Shown piece by piece: positions 1 to 12,919 of a stretch of DNA of 64,000 nt. Below the pieces are notes generated by a model. It was not told the origin of the DNA and did not search any database. It was given only the letters and a program-made list of their open reading frames with translations. Position 1 is the stretch's first letter, and each line of letters starts with the position of its first letter. The DNA lies in NCBI GenBank assembly GCA_963932465.1, contig OZ010795.1, positions 521,301,451 through 521,365,450 on the forward strand, given 5' to 3'. Source of the DNA: Maratus speciosus. Its lineage: Eukaryota; Arthropoda; Arachnida; Araneae; Salticidae. Both the position numbers and the translations under genes were made by a program.

Positions 1-830
1 ACCAGTCAATAATTGCATTTTTTTCTCTTTAAGCTATAATGTGTGACTGAATTTGATATTAAATATTCTGAATTCTATATACATAACTGTCGTAAACAAC
101 TGACAACAAGTTTCAGTCGTAAGAATTTAGAAAAAAATATAAAATATTTAAGCTTTCAAGCAGAAATGATCAAAAGAAACAGTTTTATGTTCTAAAATTA
201 TGTTAGCAACATAAAATGAAAATATCAAGGATAGTTTTTTGCGGATATTTTATTAATAAAGAATATCAACATAAGCTAATAATGTTTGTAATACGAATTT
301 GTAGTGGTAAAACAATATCAGAATTTCATTACTCAAAATAAATTTCTGCAATGAATTATCAATAAACAGCATCATAAATCCATTATTATGCATGGTTTTT
401 GTATTCTATTTTATTATGTGAACATTAATATTCTAATAAGAACAGTATCAGAATAAATAAAACTATACTGTCCGAATAATTAATTTTGCTAGAAAGTTGA
501 AAATTTTAATTAAAATTTAAGTACAATTTTTTTTTATGATTTGCTTTAACTGTTTTAATTTGAAACAGTTCATTCATAGAGAAAAAGCTCCAATTTTTAA
601 TACTCCCTAATGAGTGAGTTTCATGATTTTCATGTTCTGAAAAAACGAATAATAAAAAAAAATGTACTCAAACACTAGTTGAAATCTGCATAATTGAGAT
701 TTCTTATTTGTTAAAAATATCAATGTACAACTATTGCAGCAAGACATAAGTTTTGTTTTAGAGTAATTCTGAAAAATGACTTCAAAGAGGAAGTCGGGAT
801 AGACAAAGTGTATCTCACGGTTTCTATCTT
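1..830. other. AT-rich sequence, no feature seen
   Basis: No convincing coding region, terminal repeat or tandem repeat was seen. It is plain AT-rich intergenic or intronic-type DNA left of the first repeat element. Confidence 0.5.
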
Positions 831-831
831 G

Positions 832-3345
832 TACTATAATACGAGTAAAAATTTTGTGTGCATGTGTGTGTGTATATATGCAAATTTTATCTCAAAAACG
901 GCTCTAACGATTTTGACTAAATTTTGTATTTTACCGATTTCGGGCACGAGAAAAGCATTTAACTAGGTCCCATGTTGAAGAAAATTCGATTAGTGGGTCA
1001 TTTTGGGTCATAATGGGTCAGGGTCAAGCTGATTATATCTAAAAAACGGCTGAAATGATTTTAATTAAATTTTATATTCAACCGTTTAGGGGCACGAGAA
1101 GACTATTGGGTTAGGTCACATGCTCGAAAAATTTCGATTAGTGGGTCATATTTGGGTCACTATGGGTTAAGCCCATTTTATCTAAAAAACGGCTCTAACG
1201 ATTTTTACTTAATTTTGTAGTCTATGGTTTTGATTGCGAGAAGATCATTGGGCTAAGTCACATGTTCGAGAAAATTCGATTAGTAGATCATTTTTGGGTA
1301 ACTGTGGTCAAGCTAATTTTATTTAGAAAACGGCTCAAACGATTTTGACAAAATTTTGTATTTTATTGTTTTCGGGATCGAGAAGACCGGGGGTTAGGTC
1401 GCATGTTCGAGAAAATTTGATTAGTGGGTCATTGTCGGTCATAATGGGTCAGGATCAAGTTAATTATATCTAATAAACGGTTCTAACGATTTTCACTAAA
1501 TTTTGTATTCTATGGTTTTGGATTACGAGAAGATCATTGGGCTAAGTCACATGTTCGAGAAAATTCAATTAGTGGGTTATTTTTGGACAACTGCGGGTCA
1601 AGCTAATTTTGTCTAGAAAACGACTGTAAAGATTTTGATTAAATTTTGTATTTTACCGTTTTCGGGATCGAGAAGACCATTGAGTTAGGTCGTATATTCG
1701 AGAAAATTCGATTAGTGGGTCACTTTGGATCACAATGGGTCAAGCAAATTGTATCTAAAAAACGGCTCAAACGATTTTAACAAAATTTTGTATTCTACTT
1801 TTTCAGAGCACAAGAAGATGTTTGGGATAGGTCCCATGTTCGAGAAATTTCGGTTAGGGTGTCATTTTTGGGTCACTACTGGTTAAGATTTTGTCTAGAA
1901 AACGGCTCTAAAGATTTTGGTTAAATTTTGTATTTTATCGTTTTCGGGATCGAGAAGACCATTGGGTTAGGTCGCATGTTCGAGAAAATTTGATTAGTGG
2001 GTCATTTTGGGTCATAATGCATCTGGTTCAAGTTAATTATATCTAAAAAATGGTTCTATCTATTTTGACGAAATTTTGTATTCCATCGTTTTCGTTCAAG
2101 AAGTCCATTAGGCTAGGTCACATGTTCGAGAAATTTCGATTAGTGTGTCATATTTGGGTCACTATGGGTCAAGCTAATTTTATCTAAAAAAGGCTCTAAC
2201 GATTTTGACTGAATTTTGTATGAGATCGTTTTCGGTCTTGAGAAGATCACTGGACTGATTTACATGTTCAAGAAAATTAGGTTAGTTGGTCATTTTGGGG
2301 TCACTCCGTGTCAAGCTAATTTTTTTTTTGTGAAAAACGGCTCTAACTATTTTGACTAAATTTTGTAATCTATCGCTTTCGAGCTCAAAAAGAGTATTGG
2401 GCTAGATCTCATTTTCAAGAACATTCCATTAAAGGGTCATTTTGGGTCACAATGGTCAGAGTCAAGCTAATTGTATCTAAAAAATGTCTCAAACAATTTT
2501 GACAAAATTTTGTATTATACCGTTTCCGTGTACAAGATCATTCATTTGCTCTCATGTTTGAGAAATTTCGATTAGTGGGTCCTTTTTGGGTCACTACTTA
2601 TCAAACTAATTTTATCTAGAAAACGGCTCTAACGATTTTGATTAAAGTTTGTGTTCTATCGTTTCGGGCTAGAGAAGACAACGCGTCTGATCACATGTTC
2701 GAGAAAATTAGATTAGTGGGTCATTTTGGAATCACTGCGAGTCAAGCTAATTTTATGTATAAAACGGCTTAAATGATTTTGACTAAATTTTGCATCGTAC
2801 CGTTTTTGATCACCAGAACATTGAACTAAGTCACATGTTCGAGTAGATTTGATTAGTGCGTCATTTTGGTTCACTAAGGGCCAGGTTCACGAAACCGAAA
2901 AGTTGGCGAAATATTGGCAACATTTGCCCGAAATATCGACTTTTAAGATTAAGACTACTAAAACACATATTCGGAGCCAAATGCAAGAATGTCTCCAAAT
3001 GTAACTATATTTGTCGAAAAAACAAGCATTGAGAATGTGAAAGATATTTTAAGAAAGTCTTAGTAGGACTCGAGATACATGGTTAAACCGATCAGAGTTG
3101 AGCTAAAAATGTAATTTTCATTGATGTCCTTTCGTTGTAAATGTGTAAATAGTGTAAAATTTAGAAGCGTTACTGCATGCTTTTCATATTGATTGTTTTT
3201 CTAAGTAGTGCTGTTATAATATAACATGATTTGTAGCAATAATACAGAGAGAATGATACAGTGAGAATATTCTATCGAGTTGAACATAAAGATAAGTTTG
3301 ACCCAGCATAGCTCTTTCATCCCCGCTTGTATGTTAATAAACTGA
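832..3345 (+). mobile_element. Unclassified Helitron-like element with internal minisatellite
   Basis: The left edge, CTATAATACGAG followed by a GTGT-rich tract at about 860-880, resembles the 5' ends of the Helitrons in this window. A long tandem array follows, then a unique 3' part at about 2880-3345 with TTGGCG-like words and the phrase TCGAGTTGAACA. A second copy at about 46490-47215 has the same order: GT-rich tract, one array unit, then a related 3' part with TCGAGTTGAACA. The shared order is seen directly. Assignment to Helitrons is an inference from the left end only, because no clear hairpin plus CTAG was found on the right. No coding region is visible. Confidence 0.45.
880..2890 (+). 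repeat. Minisatellite array, about 14 units of 140-148 bp
   Basis: Each unit contains AACGGCTCTAACGATTTTGA, then TTTTGTATT, a GAGAAGA...TTGGG...TAGGTC stretch, ATGTTCGAGAAA and GATTAGTGGGTCATTTTGGG. Units start near 899, 1047, 1190, 1331, 1478, 1620, 1763, 1903, 2051, 2191, 2339, 2485, 2625 and 2764. The units differ at many positions, so the array is not young. One unit of the same sequence sits alone at about 46500-46640. Confidence 0.9.
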
Positions 3346-3482
3346 GTGTGCAAAGGCTTCGAATCTAAGAATCCTTATATCTCGTTAAAAAAGAAATTAT
3401 TTCCTTTTGAAAATTATTTTTAACGGAATGTGGAACACTTTAATAAACTTAGACAGTTTTATGTTTTTTTCCTTCTTTTTTT

Positions 3483-4870
3483 GGGTTCCGTACTTAAAAA
3501 GTTGAAACAGAACCATTATATCATCACTCCTGTGTCTGTCTGTCACAGCCATTTTACTCGTAAACTATGGAACGTGGAAAGTTCAAATTGGGGGAAGTAA
3601 TAAAGACTATTGAGCCGCATATTTACATATCATTAAACATTCACAAATATATTTAGGAAAAACGTAGAGGGCTACTTAAGTTACGTGAAAAAAAGAATAT
3701 TTTCTTTGTATATCGTTCGCGATATCGTGTGAAAGCTTTCGTAACGCTGAATTAAAAAAAAAAAAACATTTATTTTAATTTTAAGTATTATATTTTCAGA
3801 GATATCGTCAAAAATGTAGAGCAAAAATATGTCCCCCCCCTCCCCCCGTCTGTGTTTCTGAATATTCTAAAACTAAAATTATAAAAACATTACAGTTAGT
3901 AGACGCTAATTTAAACCTTGCAGGAAAACTATAGGGATTACTCTAAGTCACATGATTTTTGAGAAAATCGCATTTTTCCGTTACACACAACTTTCGATTT
4001 TTGTGCATTCAGCAAAGATGTTACTGAGCGCTGGACGTATCTATCATAGAAGAAGTATAAAGACATTGTTTACAATGATTTTAAAAAATCGTCGGTAATT
4101 AGCCGAGATATTAACCCTTAAAGACACGGACGATTTGGACATGCATAAGGCGTACTCTATACACCATCGGCTTCTGCAACCAAGATAACAACTTTTAGTG
4201 ATATATTTGTGTAATACAATGCCCAGTAGCTGTACAAAAGCAATAAACGTCAAATTGTTAAATAGATACTAATTTAATTTGAATTAATTACATAAATACT
4301 ATGGTATTCGTGACTAGTTTGCATTGGGCGTCTCTCTCAAAACTCCTCCCGTGCCCTTAAAGGTTAATTAAAATCCTTAAATCAGAGAAAACGCGGTACG
4401 GACGAATGCTGCGTTGGAGTTATCGACCTTCTTTCGAAGCGCAATTAGTACAATGCCAAATGTAAACTTTGAACAAGGGTTTTGCGTTAGCTACACTCTA
4501 AAAGAAAAGATTTCTACTATGCTGAATTTTGTTTTATGAAATGTCAAATGAAGTTTAAATATGCACTACCTATATTGTCAGTACCGAATTAAGTTCATCA
4601 TAAGCAGATTAGGATAAGATTAAAAAGAAAGAGTTATACAGAAAAGCAATATTAGATATTATTTAGGCTTCATATCTCTTTGAACTTTCATGGTATATCC
4701 ATTTATAGTTTTCTAGTATATATACTATACACAACACTACGTTATATAGTTTTTTACAAAGTCTTATTATTTTTTTAGCAACGATTTTTTTTTATAATAT
4801 AGTTATTAATTCATATATTTATTGTACGGAACCCTCTGTGCGCGAGTAATACTTGCACTTGACCGTTTAT
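3483..4870. mobile_element. Interspersed repeat bounded by GGGTTCCGTAC inverted ends
   Basis: GGGTTCCGTAC at 3483-3493 is matched by its exact reverse complement at 4824-4834, followed by CTCTGTGCGCGAGTAATACTTG. Repeats with this kind of pair, and a TGTCTGTCTGTC stretch just inside the left end (here about 3533-3546), are familiar to me from insect genomes, but I cannot name the family. The interior contains a C-rich run at about 3832-3846 and no credible coding region. Confidence 0.45.
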
Positions 4871-5090
4871 GTTTTTTCAATTTACAAATAACGAACAATT
4901 TGGTTCCTTAACCGATCATCCACTGTATTTCTATTTTTCACCTGCCACGTAATTTTAATACAGCAATCTGAGCGTATTCTTATGCTGAGAAATGTGTTTT
5001 CGCATTATTCCTTGAAAATCATATTTTTTTTATTACATTTGATTGCAAAATGTCATCTTTATGTACAAAAAGCAGGTTGGGTTAAATAAA

Positions 5091-5535
5091 AGAGTGTAAA
5101 AAATTACCGAACGAGGGTCTGTCTACCATGTACTACATATAAAACCAGAATGATTAATATAAACTGTAGGTTGCAATTTATGTCAAATTATGTTATTAAA
5201 TAATTTCATTCATTTAAAATAATTCTATTTATTTTATTTAAGAGTGTAAAAAATTACCGAGCTAGGCTCTGTCTACCATGTACTACATATAAAACCAGAA
5301 TGATTAATATAAACTGTAGGTTGCAATTTATGTCAAATTATGTTATTAAATAATTTCATTCATTTAAAATAATTCTATTTATTTTATTTAAGAGTGTAAA
5401 AAATTACCGAGCTAGGCTCTGTCTACCATGTACTACATATAAAACCAGAATGATGAATATAAACTGTATGTTGCAATTTATGTCAATTTATGTTATTAAA
5501 TAATATTCATTTAAAATAATTCTATTTATTTTATT
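5091..5535 (+). repeat. Three tandem copies of a 150-bp unit
   Basis: AGAGTGTAAAAAATTACCGA begins at 5091, 5241 and 5391, so the period is exactly 150 bp. Units one and two are almost identical, apart from ACGAGG versus GCTAGG near the start. The third has a few changes and a short deletion near its end. High identity indicates a recent duplication. No coding sequence was seen. Confidence 0.93.
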
Positions 5536-6361
5536 TTATTAAATAATATATTTCATATTTTATTAAATTAAATCTAATTTAATTTTAATTTATTTTTTTT
5601 TATAGAAATATAATTTCTTCGTTCTTAAATAAAGAATTTTTTGTACAATTTTTATATGAAATGTAATTGTAGCTATCACTGCGCTAGTATATTACACATT
5701 CTAGAATTCAGCAGACCAACACATTTGAATATTATCATTTTTCTTGTTTAGAATTATGTCGATCAAATGTTTTAATGCATTTAACATATCTACCCTATAT
5801 ATATAAAATCCTAATGAAACGAATTTATGAAACGATTCTTTGAAAGGACTGATTAAACAACTGATTATGTTTCACGTCGATTTCTCCTAAAATATGGAAT
5901 ATGAAATTAACACCAAAAATCCGTATTGATCTGCAGATATCAAAACTGGTAATAGAATTTCTAAATTTGAATTAGTTTTCGAAATATTAATTTTTTTCTA
6001 ATTTTAAGTACATTTTTCTAATGATGGCAACTCAAATTTTAATCAGAACAGATATTTTTTTCAGATTTCAGAAAAGGTTATTTTAAATTAATTTGTCGAC
6101 CAGTTTGGCCTCCCTTAAATATATGCTAAGAAATGTATCGTGCCACTTTTATTTACAATGCAATTTACTTGAACAATCTTTCGCCAAATCGAAAGATTCT
6201 GATTGGCGCCAAAATGGCATTATTTTGATTGACATGGTAACTCGGCTATTGTTGTTTATAAATGTTTATTTACTTTTTTTTTTATTATATAAATTATTTT
6301 GTTCTATAGTTATTAATTTTTTTGTTACTTCCTTTTGAAAATAATAGAAAATAATTAAAAA

Positions 6362-6615
6362 ATACGGTACTACTTACCTAAATAAGTGCGAGTAGTAAAT
6401 CAAAATTACGTCCATTACTAATCATATCATAATATTAAAATATTTATTTGCTTAAAATACGTTATAAAGACACATTAAAATTAAACTAAAAATCTATATT
6501 TTGTAAATATAGATAAAATATATTTGTAATATAGATTTTTAATTTACTTTTAATGTGTTTTTATAACGTCTTTTAAGCAAATAAATATTTTAATATTATG
6601 ATACGGTACTACTTA
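6362..6615. repeat. Long palindrome between 15-bp direct repeats
   Basis: ATACGGTACTACTTA occurs at 6362-6376 and again, in the same orientation, at 6601-6615. Between them two arms of about 75 bp (about 6427-6502 and 6526-6601) are near-perfect inverted copies around a spacer of roughly 25 bp. The arms contain AAATATTTATTTGCTTAAAA and its complement. In single-stranded DNA or RNA this would form a long hairpin. Confidence 0.8.
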
Positions 6616-6869
6616 GTTATTCCGTCGACCAATTTTGCCAAATTATACAAATTGACATAATTTTTATTTTAAATAACGAAAAAACAAATAAATTAGTATA
6701 AGATTAATAAATATAAAAATAAAACGTTGAAATAAAAATCACTTGATGATGTAAACACGTGTAACTTACTTAAAGTCAAGTGAATGTGACATTTACGATC
6801 AACCATTATTGACATTTAATCTTATAGTTTGGCGATAGATTTTTGGTCGACGGGATAGCTAAGTAATAC
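6605..6869. mobile_element. Z-family MITE with GGTACTACTTA ends
   Basis: The left end GGTACTACTTAGTTATTCCG continues with TCGACCAA and TTTTGCCAAA. The right end is the inverted version, finishing in GGTCGACGGG and TAGCTAAGTAATACC. No coding sequence is present. A right-hand fragment of the same family lies at about 13920-14076. The GG start and the TTTGGCGA word inside the TIR recall the Merlin-type families X and Y, but the TSD is unclear. Confidence 0.6.
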
Positions 6870-6921
6870 CCAAAATGCATATGTAACTGGTATTCGAAAA
6901 CGAGGTTTTCGCCAAATTTTC

Positions 6922-6974
<53 letters not shown>

Positions 6975-7760
6975 CGTCAAATCTGCGGTGCGTATATGAC
7001 ATCTGGCCAAATGTTAAATAATGCGGAAAGAGTTCCATATTGTGTGCTGGTTTTTTTTGGCGAGCTTTTTTTGGCATTAAATGAATCGATGTGGTTGCGA
7101 TCTTCAGCCTTTGGGGTTGCTTTTTTCTAGAATGGAATTTATTCATATGTTTTTGCGTATTTTTTTGCATTTAGCCTATATTTTTCGGAAAAATATATAA
7201 CTTTTGTTTTAATTTGACATGTATAATAAATATAATAAATACATAAAATTATATATAAGTACATAATATTTATTTATAGGTGTATATATATTATGTATGT
7301 ATAAGGTATATCTCTATACGTAATATATATAAAACTATCTGTATAAACATCGTACTTTTTTTAACATGTGACATATATAACATTTATTAAATATATATGT
7401 ATATGTTTACAAATATTTAAAGACCATGTTTTTCCGCCATCCTGAAAAAATTTATAAGACGCTAAAATGGCTTTTTGGCGCCATTTCAAATTCCTTCGAC
7501 AATCGCGCCAACCAGCACACAATATGGAACTCTTCCCAATAATGCAACAAACCATGATATTTAATTTCAACTTCAAATCAATGTTTTAATTTACCACTCG
7601 AAAAAGAAAAAAATGCTAACTGGCAATTTGGAAAAAAGCTATTGGCGAGATTTGCACCCGGCTAGCGTAACAGTACCAAGAATTCTTTGTGACCGTGACA
7701 ACTTTTATGTAGTTTTATTCGAAAAAAAATTTAATTTTTTAATCAAAATGGAAAACTTTT

Positions 7761-7964
7761 GGCACAGATGTTATATACAGCCCCATATTGGCGCGATTTT
7801 TTTTTGACGCCAATGTCATATACGCAACGGGTACTTAACTGGCGCCAAAGTATTGTTATTTTGCTTGATATGGTAAGCCGGATGTTGTTGTTTATGCTGT
7901 TGATGCGTTCCCGAAATTGGTGTCGGGAAAAGATTGCGCCAATATCGTATATGACATCTGTGCC
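7761..7964 (+). mobile_element. Y-family MITE (Merlin-type)
   Basis: It starts GGCACAGATG and ends CATCTGTGCC, with inverted repeats that include the word for TTGGCGCGAT and its complement. The flanking 8-mers are AAACTTTT on the left and AAACTTTC on the right, a TSD with one mismatch. The element is about 204 bp with no real gene; open frames occur on both strands as by-products of the repeat. Confidence 0.8.
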
Positions 7965-8419
7965 AAACTTTCATGTGAAAGGCAGAGGTATCAGACCGTA
8001 TTTGTTTATGACAGTTGATGACTTGAAGTATTATAATATAGATGAAATGATGGCGATAAAATAATATTTGGCGACTTATCACATGTGCATGGCTAACATT
8101 AAAGTACCAAAATGGCACCTAGGGTATAAAAAGCGAAGTGGCCGCCCGGAACTGTTGGTAATAGTCACATGACTTAGGCTATTGTTATAGATATTGTTTT
8201 AAAGTACCAGGAGACAAAGACTCTGTATACTTAATTCATTTTATTTAGCTACTTTTCAATGTTTAACTGATCCTCTTTAATCAAAAACGAAAATAAACAT
8301 TGGATGTCCTAACAGCAATTGATTCGCCCTTACATTTTTGCAATCAAAGGGAATTGAATGGAAACTCATTTACAGGGAGATCTGCACAGCTTTTTTCAGT
8401 ATAATTCAATCTTCTCTTA

Positions 8420-8500
8420 TATTTTTAAAACCCATCAGATTAGCGGTGTCTGAACGGGGGTTGGCGATCGTAGCTTGCATGGGGCAGAGTCACTAAATAG
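8420..8500 (+). mobile_element. Degraded Helitron 3' end
   Basis: GTGTCTGAACGGGGGTTGGC and GGGGCAGAG match the 3' end of the Helitron at 34840-35853, but the hairpin and CTAG terminus have decayed. A possible 5' end, CTATATATATAAAA at about 5795, would make a badly interrupted element of about 2.7 kb. That pairing is a guess. Confidence 0.4.
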
Positions 8501-11500
8501 TCACTAAATATAAAATAATAACATTCCACTTCACCGGCGACAGGTATGAGGAAACAGTGCTTTTATCCCAGTCTTATCTCGGGGCAGCCGGTGAAGTGGA
8601 TAAGGGTTTTCTAATACACTTTTTTAAGGTTTTGACTCATTATAACTTCGTTTAAATTCTACACATATTTTTCATTTACGTAGAGCATTTTTCACTTTGC
8701 CGTCATTGATAAATATTTAATTTTTTTTTTTAATGCATTACCGTCCCTCTCTTCCTCTTCAGTGACGATAAAAAATATTTTCCCTGTAACTTTTACTTTC
8801 TTTGCGATTATACTGTTACATACATATATGTTAATATCCTTGAAAAAGAAGCCATTTAATTGAACTTAAATATAACTTTAAGTATCGATCAAATCCTTTT
8901 AAGACTATAAATTTCTAATAATTGTTATTTTTCATAAAATAATGGAATACATTAGAGTACGTTGTTATAGAGTCTAACGCATTAAACCTTTTTTTCCGGT
9001 GTTCATCAATCCGATCAGTTTTTTCAATAGATCCAAATGAGAATTTTAATAATTATGTACACAGGAATATCGATATTTGTCATATATATGTAAGAATACT
9101 AAATAAAACAACAAAATAATTTGTAAACAAATTCAAGTCACAAAACGTCTGATAACTTTTTTTTAAAAAATTTAAATGTATTTTTTTAAGTGGGGTACTT
9201 AAAAATCTTTATAACTCGAAATATTATTAGTCAAATTTGAAATTTTTTTCACTTATTTAAAAAATTAAAGCATATTTTAATTTTGATATAGCATTTTGTA
9301 AACTACTTCTTTAAAATAATTTAAAAAGTAAACACTTTATAGAAAATGATGCAACTTTTTTTAAAAATTCATATTTTCATAAGAAAATGTTTTTTTTTTT
9401 TCAAATCTTCTGAATAGAAATTAAAGCAAAATAATTGAAAAACATATGCTCCAAGTTTGAGTCATTTATTTTTAACGGTTCTTTACTTATAACAATTTAA
9501 ATACGTGAAATGGCGGAAAAACCCATTACGTAGGAAAACGCATTTAAAATTTGAAACGAAAATTGGCTGCTAATAGAATGTTTAAATGCCATTTAGAAGC
9601 ATCTAGGTAACTTAGTAACTCCTTCCTGTAACTTAAGCCTCGTTTAAAGTTTGCCATTTTCACCTTCTTTTTGCATTTTTGAAATGTAAATTTCAATTTT
9701 CGTAGGAACTGAAGTACTATACTGTTATGTATGTAGTGCTTTTTTCATAATTTTCACCCCTTACAACTTAAAACTTTCTTTTTATATGCATTGCTAAAGA
9801 TGTATTTTAGAAAATATTTCAAAATTTTGTAAAAAATCGCAAAGGTACTTAAATAAATACTGCATTTGAAATATCCGAACAATTATTCGAAACCTAATCA
9901 AAACATAAACAATCTACTACTTCATTTCAATTTACTGTAGAAGAAGTAGAAGTATATATATACGTGAAGTACAAGAATTATATATAAATTCCTTTAAAAT
10001 TGGAATAATAATAATATAAATTAATTTCGGTAAAAAACTGCCGCAAAAAATCTTGTTTAGATTTCAAAGGAAGTTGTTTTCCTGACATCACTGCTTCAAA
10101 GCTAGATTTTGAAAATTAACAAAAACAACAACAAAAAAATATCTCCTGTTCTAATTAAGAGGTAAACATGATTTAAACGCCATTTTAAGTAATCAAAACA
10201 GCGAAATTTTAAATGCAATAAATTTTTTTTTCTAAAATTTGAAAATTTTTGTATTTCGGACTGCTTTAAATACCATTTATTATGCCTAAAAAATTATATT
10301 TTTTAAATCTATCAGCTTGAAAGAACATATGTAATTTAGTAATATTTATAAAGTAACTTAATTAACAAATGTGTGTAACTTTAAGATTACTTTCCTATAA
10401 ATGTATTTTCAATTTTAAGTTAGATTAATCATAATAAAAATAAATCAAATTTAAGTTAGATTTGCATATATCTACTAAAGTATTATTTTATACATTTATT
10501 AAATTGCGTAAATTTTCATTACAAATAATCTTTATAAATGATGAACGAAATACAAATCCAGATTCTATTAGATTTCTGAAATTTATTATTGTAACACCTT
10601 ATAGAAATTTTCTACACTATTTAAATAATAGGTTATGTTTACATTTGCAACACTATGATTAGAGAAGCCGCAGTCCCTTATAAAGAAGTTATAATTCCCA
10701 TAGCTAGTTACAATGAATAAAATTCTCGTTTTAAAAAGACATGGCTTACTCTTTTATATTATTAATTAAATATTTAAAATGATATTTCCTTTTTAACATT
10801 CTTTATTCCTTTTATATAATATAAATAAAAAATATTGATCAAATTTAATCGAATTGTCTGTGAAATATATAATCTTCGTTAAGTGGAAATATCTCGAATA
10901 AATATTAAAATGAAGCTATTTCTTTTGTAAACCATGATTATTTCTAATATAGGAATTTCAAATTAAATTTTAATTCATGTTTAAATAATTTTTAAATTAG
11001 AAAAATTCTGCTTTATGAGGATATCACAAGCATACTTTGTTTCGAGGACATTTTTTTAATAGTAATCATAAGAAATTTTCATTGTGTATAAAGATATTAA
11101 AAATAATAATGAAGAAAATCATCCGTCTTAAATAAAGGCTATAAGAAATGTGAATGTTTGGTATAATACATTTATATTGTATAAATAAATTTACTTACAA
11201 TTTTAAAAATATGGGCACTATTAATTTTTTAAATACTACCGAAAATTGTTTACAATTATAATCTTTTGAGTTAAAAAAATATTGACTAGAAATAATAACG
11301 GTGTTACTAGCAAAGCATGAACATTTTTGTACTCAACGAAATTGTATTTTTCTTTAAATACAACATAGACATATGTTACAAAATATGTAGGAGTAGTAAA
11401 ATAAATTTGAAATATTGATATATATACAGACTATTTATATGTAAATGTTGCATTTAAATAAGTTACTTTTCTAATATCTATCATCCTAATCATCTAAATT

Positions 11501-11820
11501 ATTCTTCTATAGAAAAAATGTCTGCTCTCCAAGTTTGTATTCACCTTGATATTAAATTGAAATTAAGATCTTAAGAAACTTAACTGAGTTTTATTTCTCA
11601 ATGGGGTTAAAATATAGTAAAATGAGGGTACTTTTATTCTAAAAGGTCCTTAGTATATTAAAGAAAATTGCATTGGCGAGAGACGTTTTAATCGTAATTT
11701 CTGGCAAGATATTCACTGTTAGATATTCAATGCATAAGGATTTTTTTTTTAAATATTTGTAGAATTTATTTAAGAAGAAGAAGTCATTTATGTATGTTAT
11801 ATAGAACAAGAAGTTAAAAA
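8500..11820. other. AT-rich stretch, no feature seen
   Basis: Long A+T-rich DNA with short runs and no credible open frame, terminal repeat or tandem array. Confidence 0.5.
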
Positions 11821-11823
11821 AGA

Positions 11824-12436
11824 ACAGCGTGTATATGAAAAAGTGGGCAAAACTTTACGCGGTAATAGAACACAGTTATACGAGCAAATTTCATCGTAGA
11901 ATGTATGGTCGGAACGAAAGCGTTGGGAAGTTAAAAGGTAGTTTTTCACTGTCACAGGGGATGGATTAGTTGAGGTGGTCCAATAGCTTGGCCACCAAGA
12001 TCTCCGGAAATCTCGTGTTTGGACTTTTTCCTGTGGGGCCATATGAAAAGCCTAACCTACAAGTGCCCCATTGAAACTGATATCGATCTCGTCGCCAGGA
12101 TTGACGTTGTTGCCGGCGATATTCGGAAATTGCCTGGTTACTTCGCAAATGTACGTCAGTCCCTATCCCGCAGGTGTGTAGCGTGCATTGCAGCTGACGG
12201 AAGACCTTTCGAGCAATTTCTTTGAGCATGTACATTACTTACATTCCTGTTAATAACATGTTTTCTGAAGTATCTCCCCTCATTCTCGTGTTAATTCTTT
12301 AACTACAACAGTGGAAAACTACTTTTTAATTTCTCCCCGTTTGCGTTCCGAACATATATTCTATAGCGAAATTCGCTCGTATAGCTTCGTTCTATCACCC
12401 CGTAAATTTTCGCCCCCTCTTTCAGATACACGTTGT
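11824..12436 (+). mobile_element. Mariner-type element, internally deleted, long TIRs
   Basis: An arm of about 130 bp at 11824-11957 (ACAGCGTGTATATGAAA...ACTTTACGCGG...TATACGAGC) is matched by its diverged inverted copy at about 12303-12436. Only the C-terminal end of a transposase remains between them. The pairing of the arms is seen directly. A TSD could not be fixed because the left end has changed. Confidence 0.75.
11980..12225 (+). pseudogene. C-terminal remnant of a mariner-type transposase
   Basis: The frame reads WPPRSPEISCLDFFLWGHMK, then a helical stretch with DLVARID and DIRKLPGYFANVRQSLSRRC and an end of FEQFL followed by a stop at about 12223. WPPRSP-(D/E)-x3-LDFFLWG is the segment around the last part of the catalytic core in a mariner/IS630-like transposase group common in arthropods. 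A stop codon lies a few codons upstream of WPPRSP, and everything before is missing, so the gene is dead. It lies between the two long arms of its own element. The family group is confident; the exact clade is not. Confidence 0.75.
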
Positions 12437-12452
12437 ATAATTACAACAATAT

Positions 12453-12706
12453 ATATGAGGACTTGAGTTTCAAAACTCCCCTTATCCATAAAATAAAATT
12501 TGGGTAAATCGCGAAAAACCTCTACATGTGTCCATTAGTTTCATTGTAAACCAATATTTTACAATGCCAGAAATATGTGATGAAACTAGTTTATCACAGA
12601 CTGAAGTGTTTTTTCGGTGCGGGTTTACCAACAGAACAGGTAGATAGAGAAAATACAAATTTTTAAATTTTGGATAAGGGGAGTTTTGAAACTCACGTCT
12701 TCATAT
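12453..12706. mobile_element. MITE with ends in TGAGTTTCAAAACTCC
   Basis: GAGTTTCAAAACTCCCCTTA near 12465 is mirrored by TAAGGGGAGTTTTGAAACTC near 12675-12694, with further pairing out to an ATATGA end. It holds no coding region. It lies 17 bp right of the mariner-type element and runs on the right into an AT microsatellite at about 12706-12761. Confidence 0.75.
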
Positions 12707-12727
12707 ATATATATATATATATAAATC

Positions 12728-12765
<38 letters not shown>

Positions 12766-12919
12766 CATAAAAGTTCAGCACGTTGGTTTTTATAGCTGTT
12801 TATATCATTTTGAGAAAAAAAATCTCACTTTATAATCCCGAATTTTTCTAAGCAGTTTAAAAAATCGCAAGTCCACTGTGGAAAACGGCCATAATTAATG
12901 TGAATCGGAGATACTTACG

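Larger units (their letters stand above)
6200..7008 (+). mobile_element. Long Y-family MITE, interrupted by other elements
   Basis: The left part (about 6200-6360, GGCGCCAAAATGGC...TGGTAACTCGGC) and the right part (about 6875-7008, AACTGGTATTCG...GTATATGACATCTGG) match the two halves of the uninterrupted copies at 14330-14642 and 22328-22631. About 510 bp of other inverted-repeat DNA (6365-6869) separates them. The left terminus is lost. A 48-base A run at 6924-6971 has grown from the short A run normally found in the right TIR. Confidence 0.65.

Noticed and set aside
832..3345. Array considered as centromeric satellite.
   Set aside because: Units are too diverged and too few, and a one-unit copy in the same frame exists at 46.5 kb.
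6859..7170. Open frame with a long Phe run, and a similar one at 63347-63595.
   Set aside because: Created by homopolymer A/T runs; no motif outside the run.
11797..12235. Minus-strand frames opposite the mariner remnant.
   Set aside because: Shadows of the plus-strand transposase tail, which has the conserved motif.
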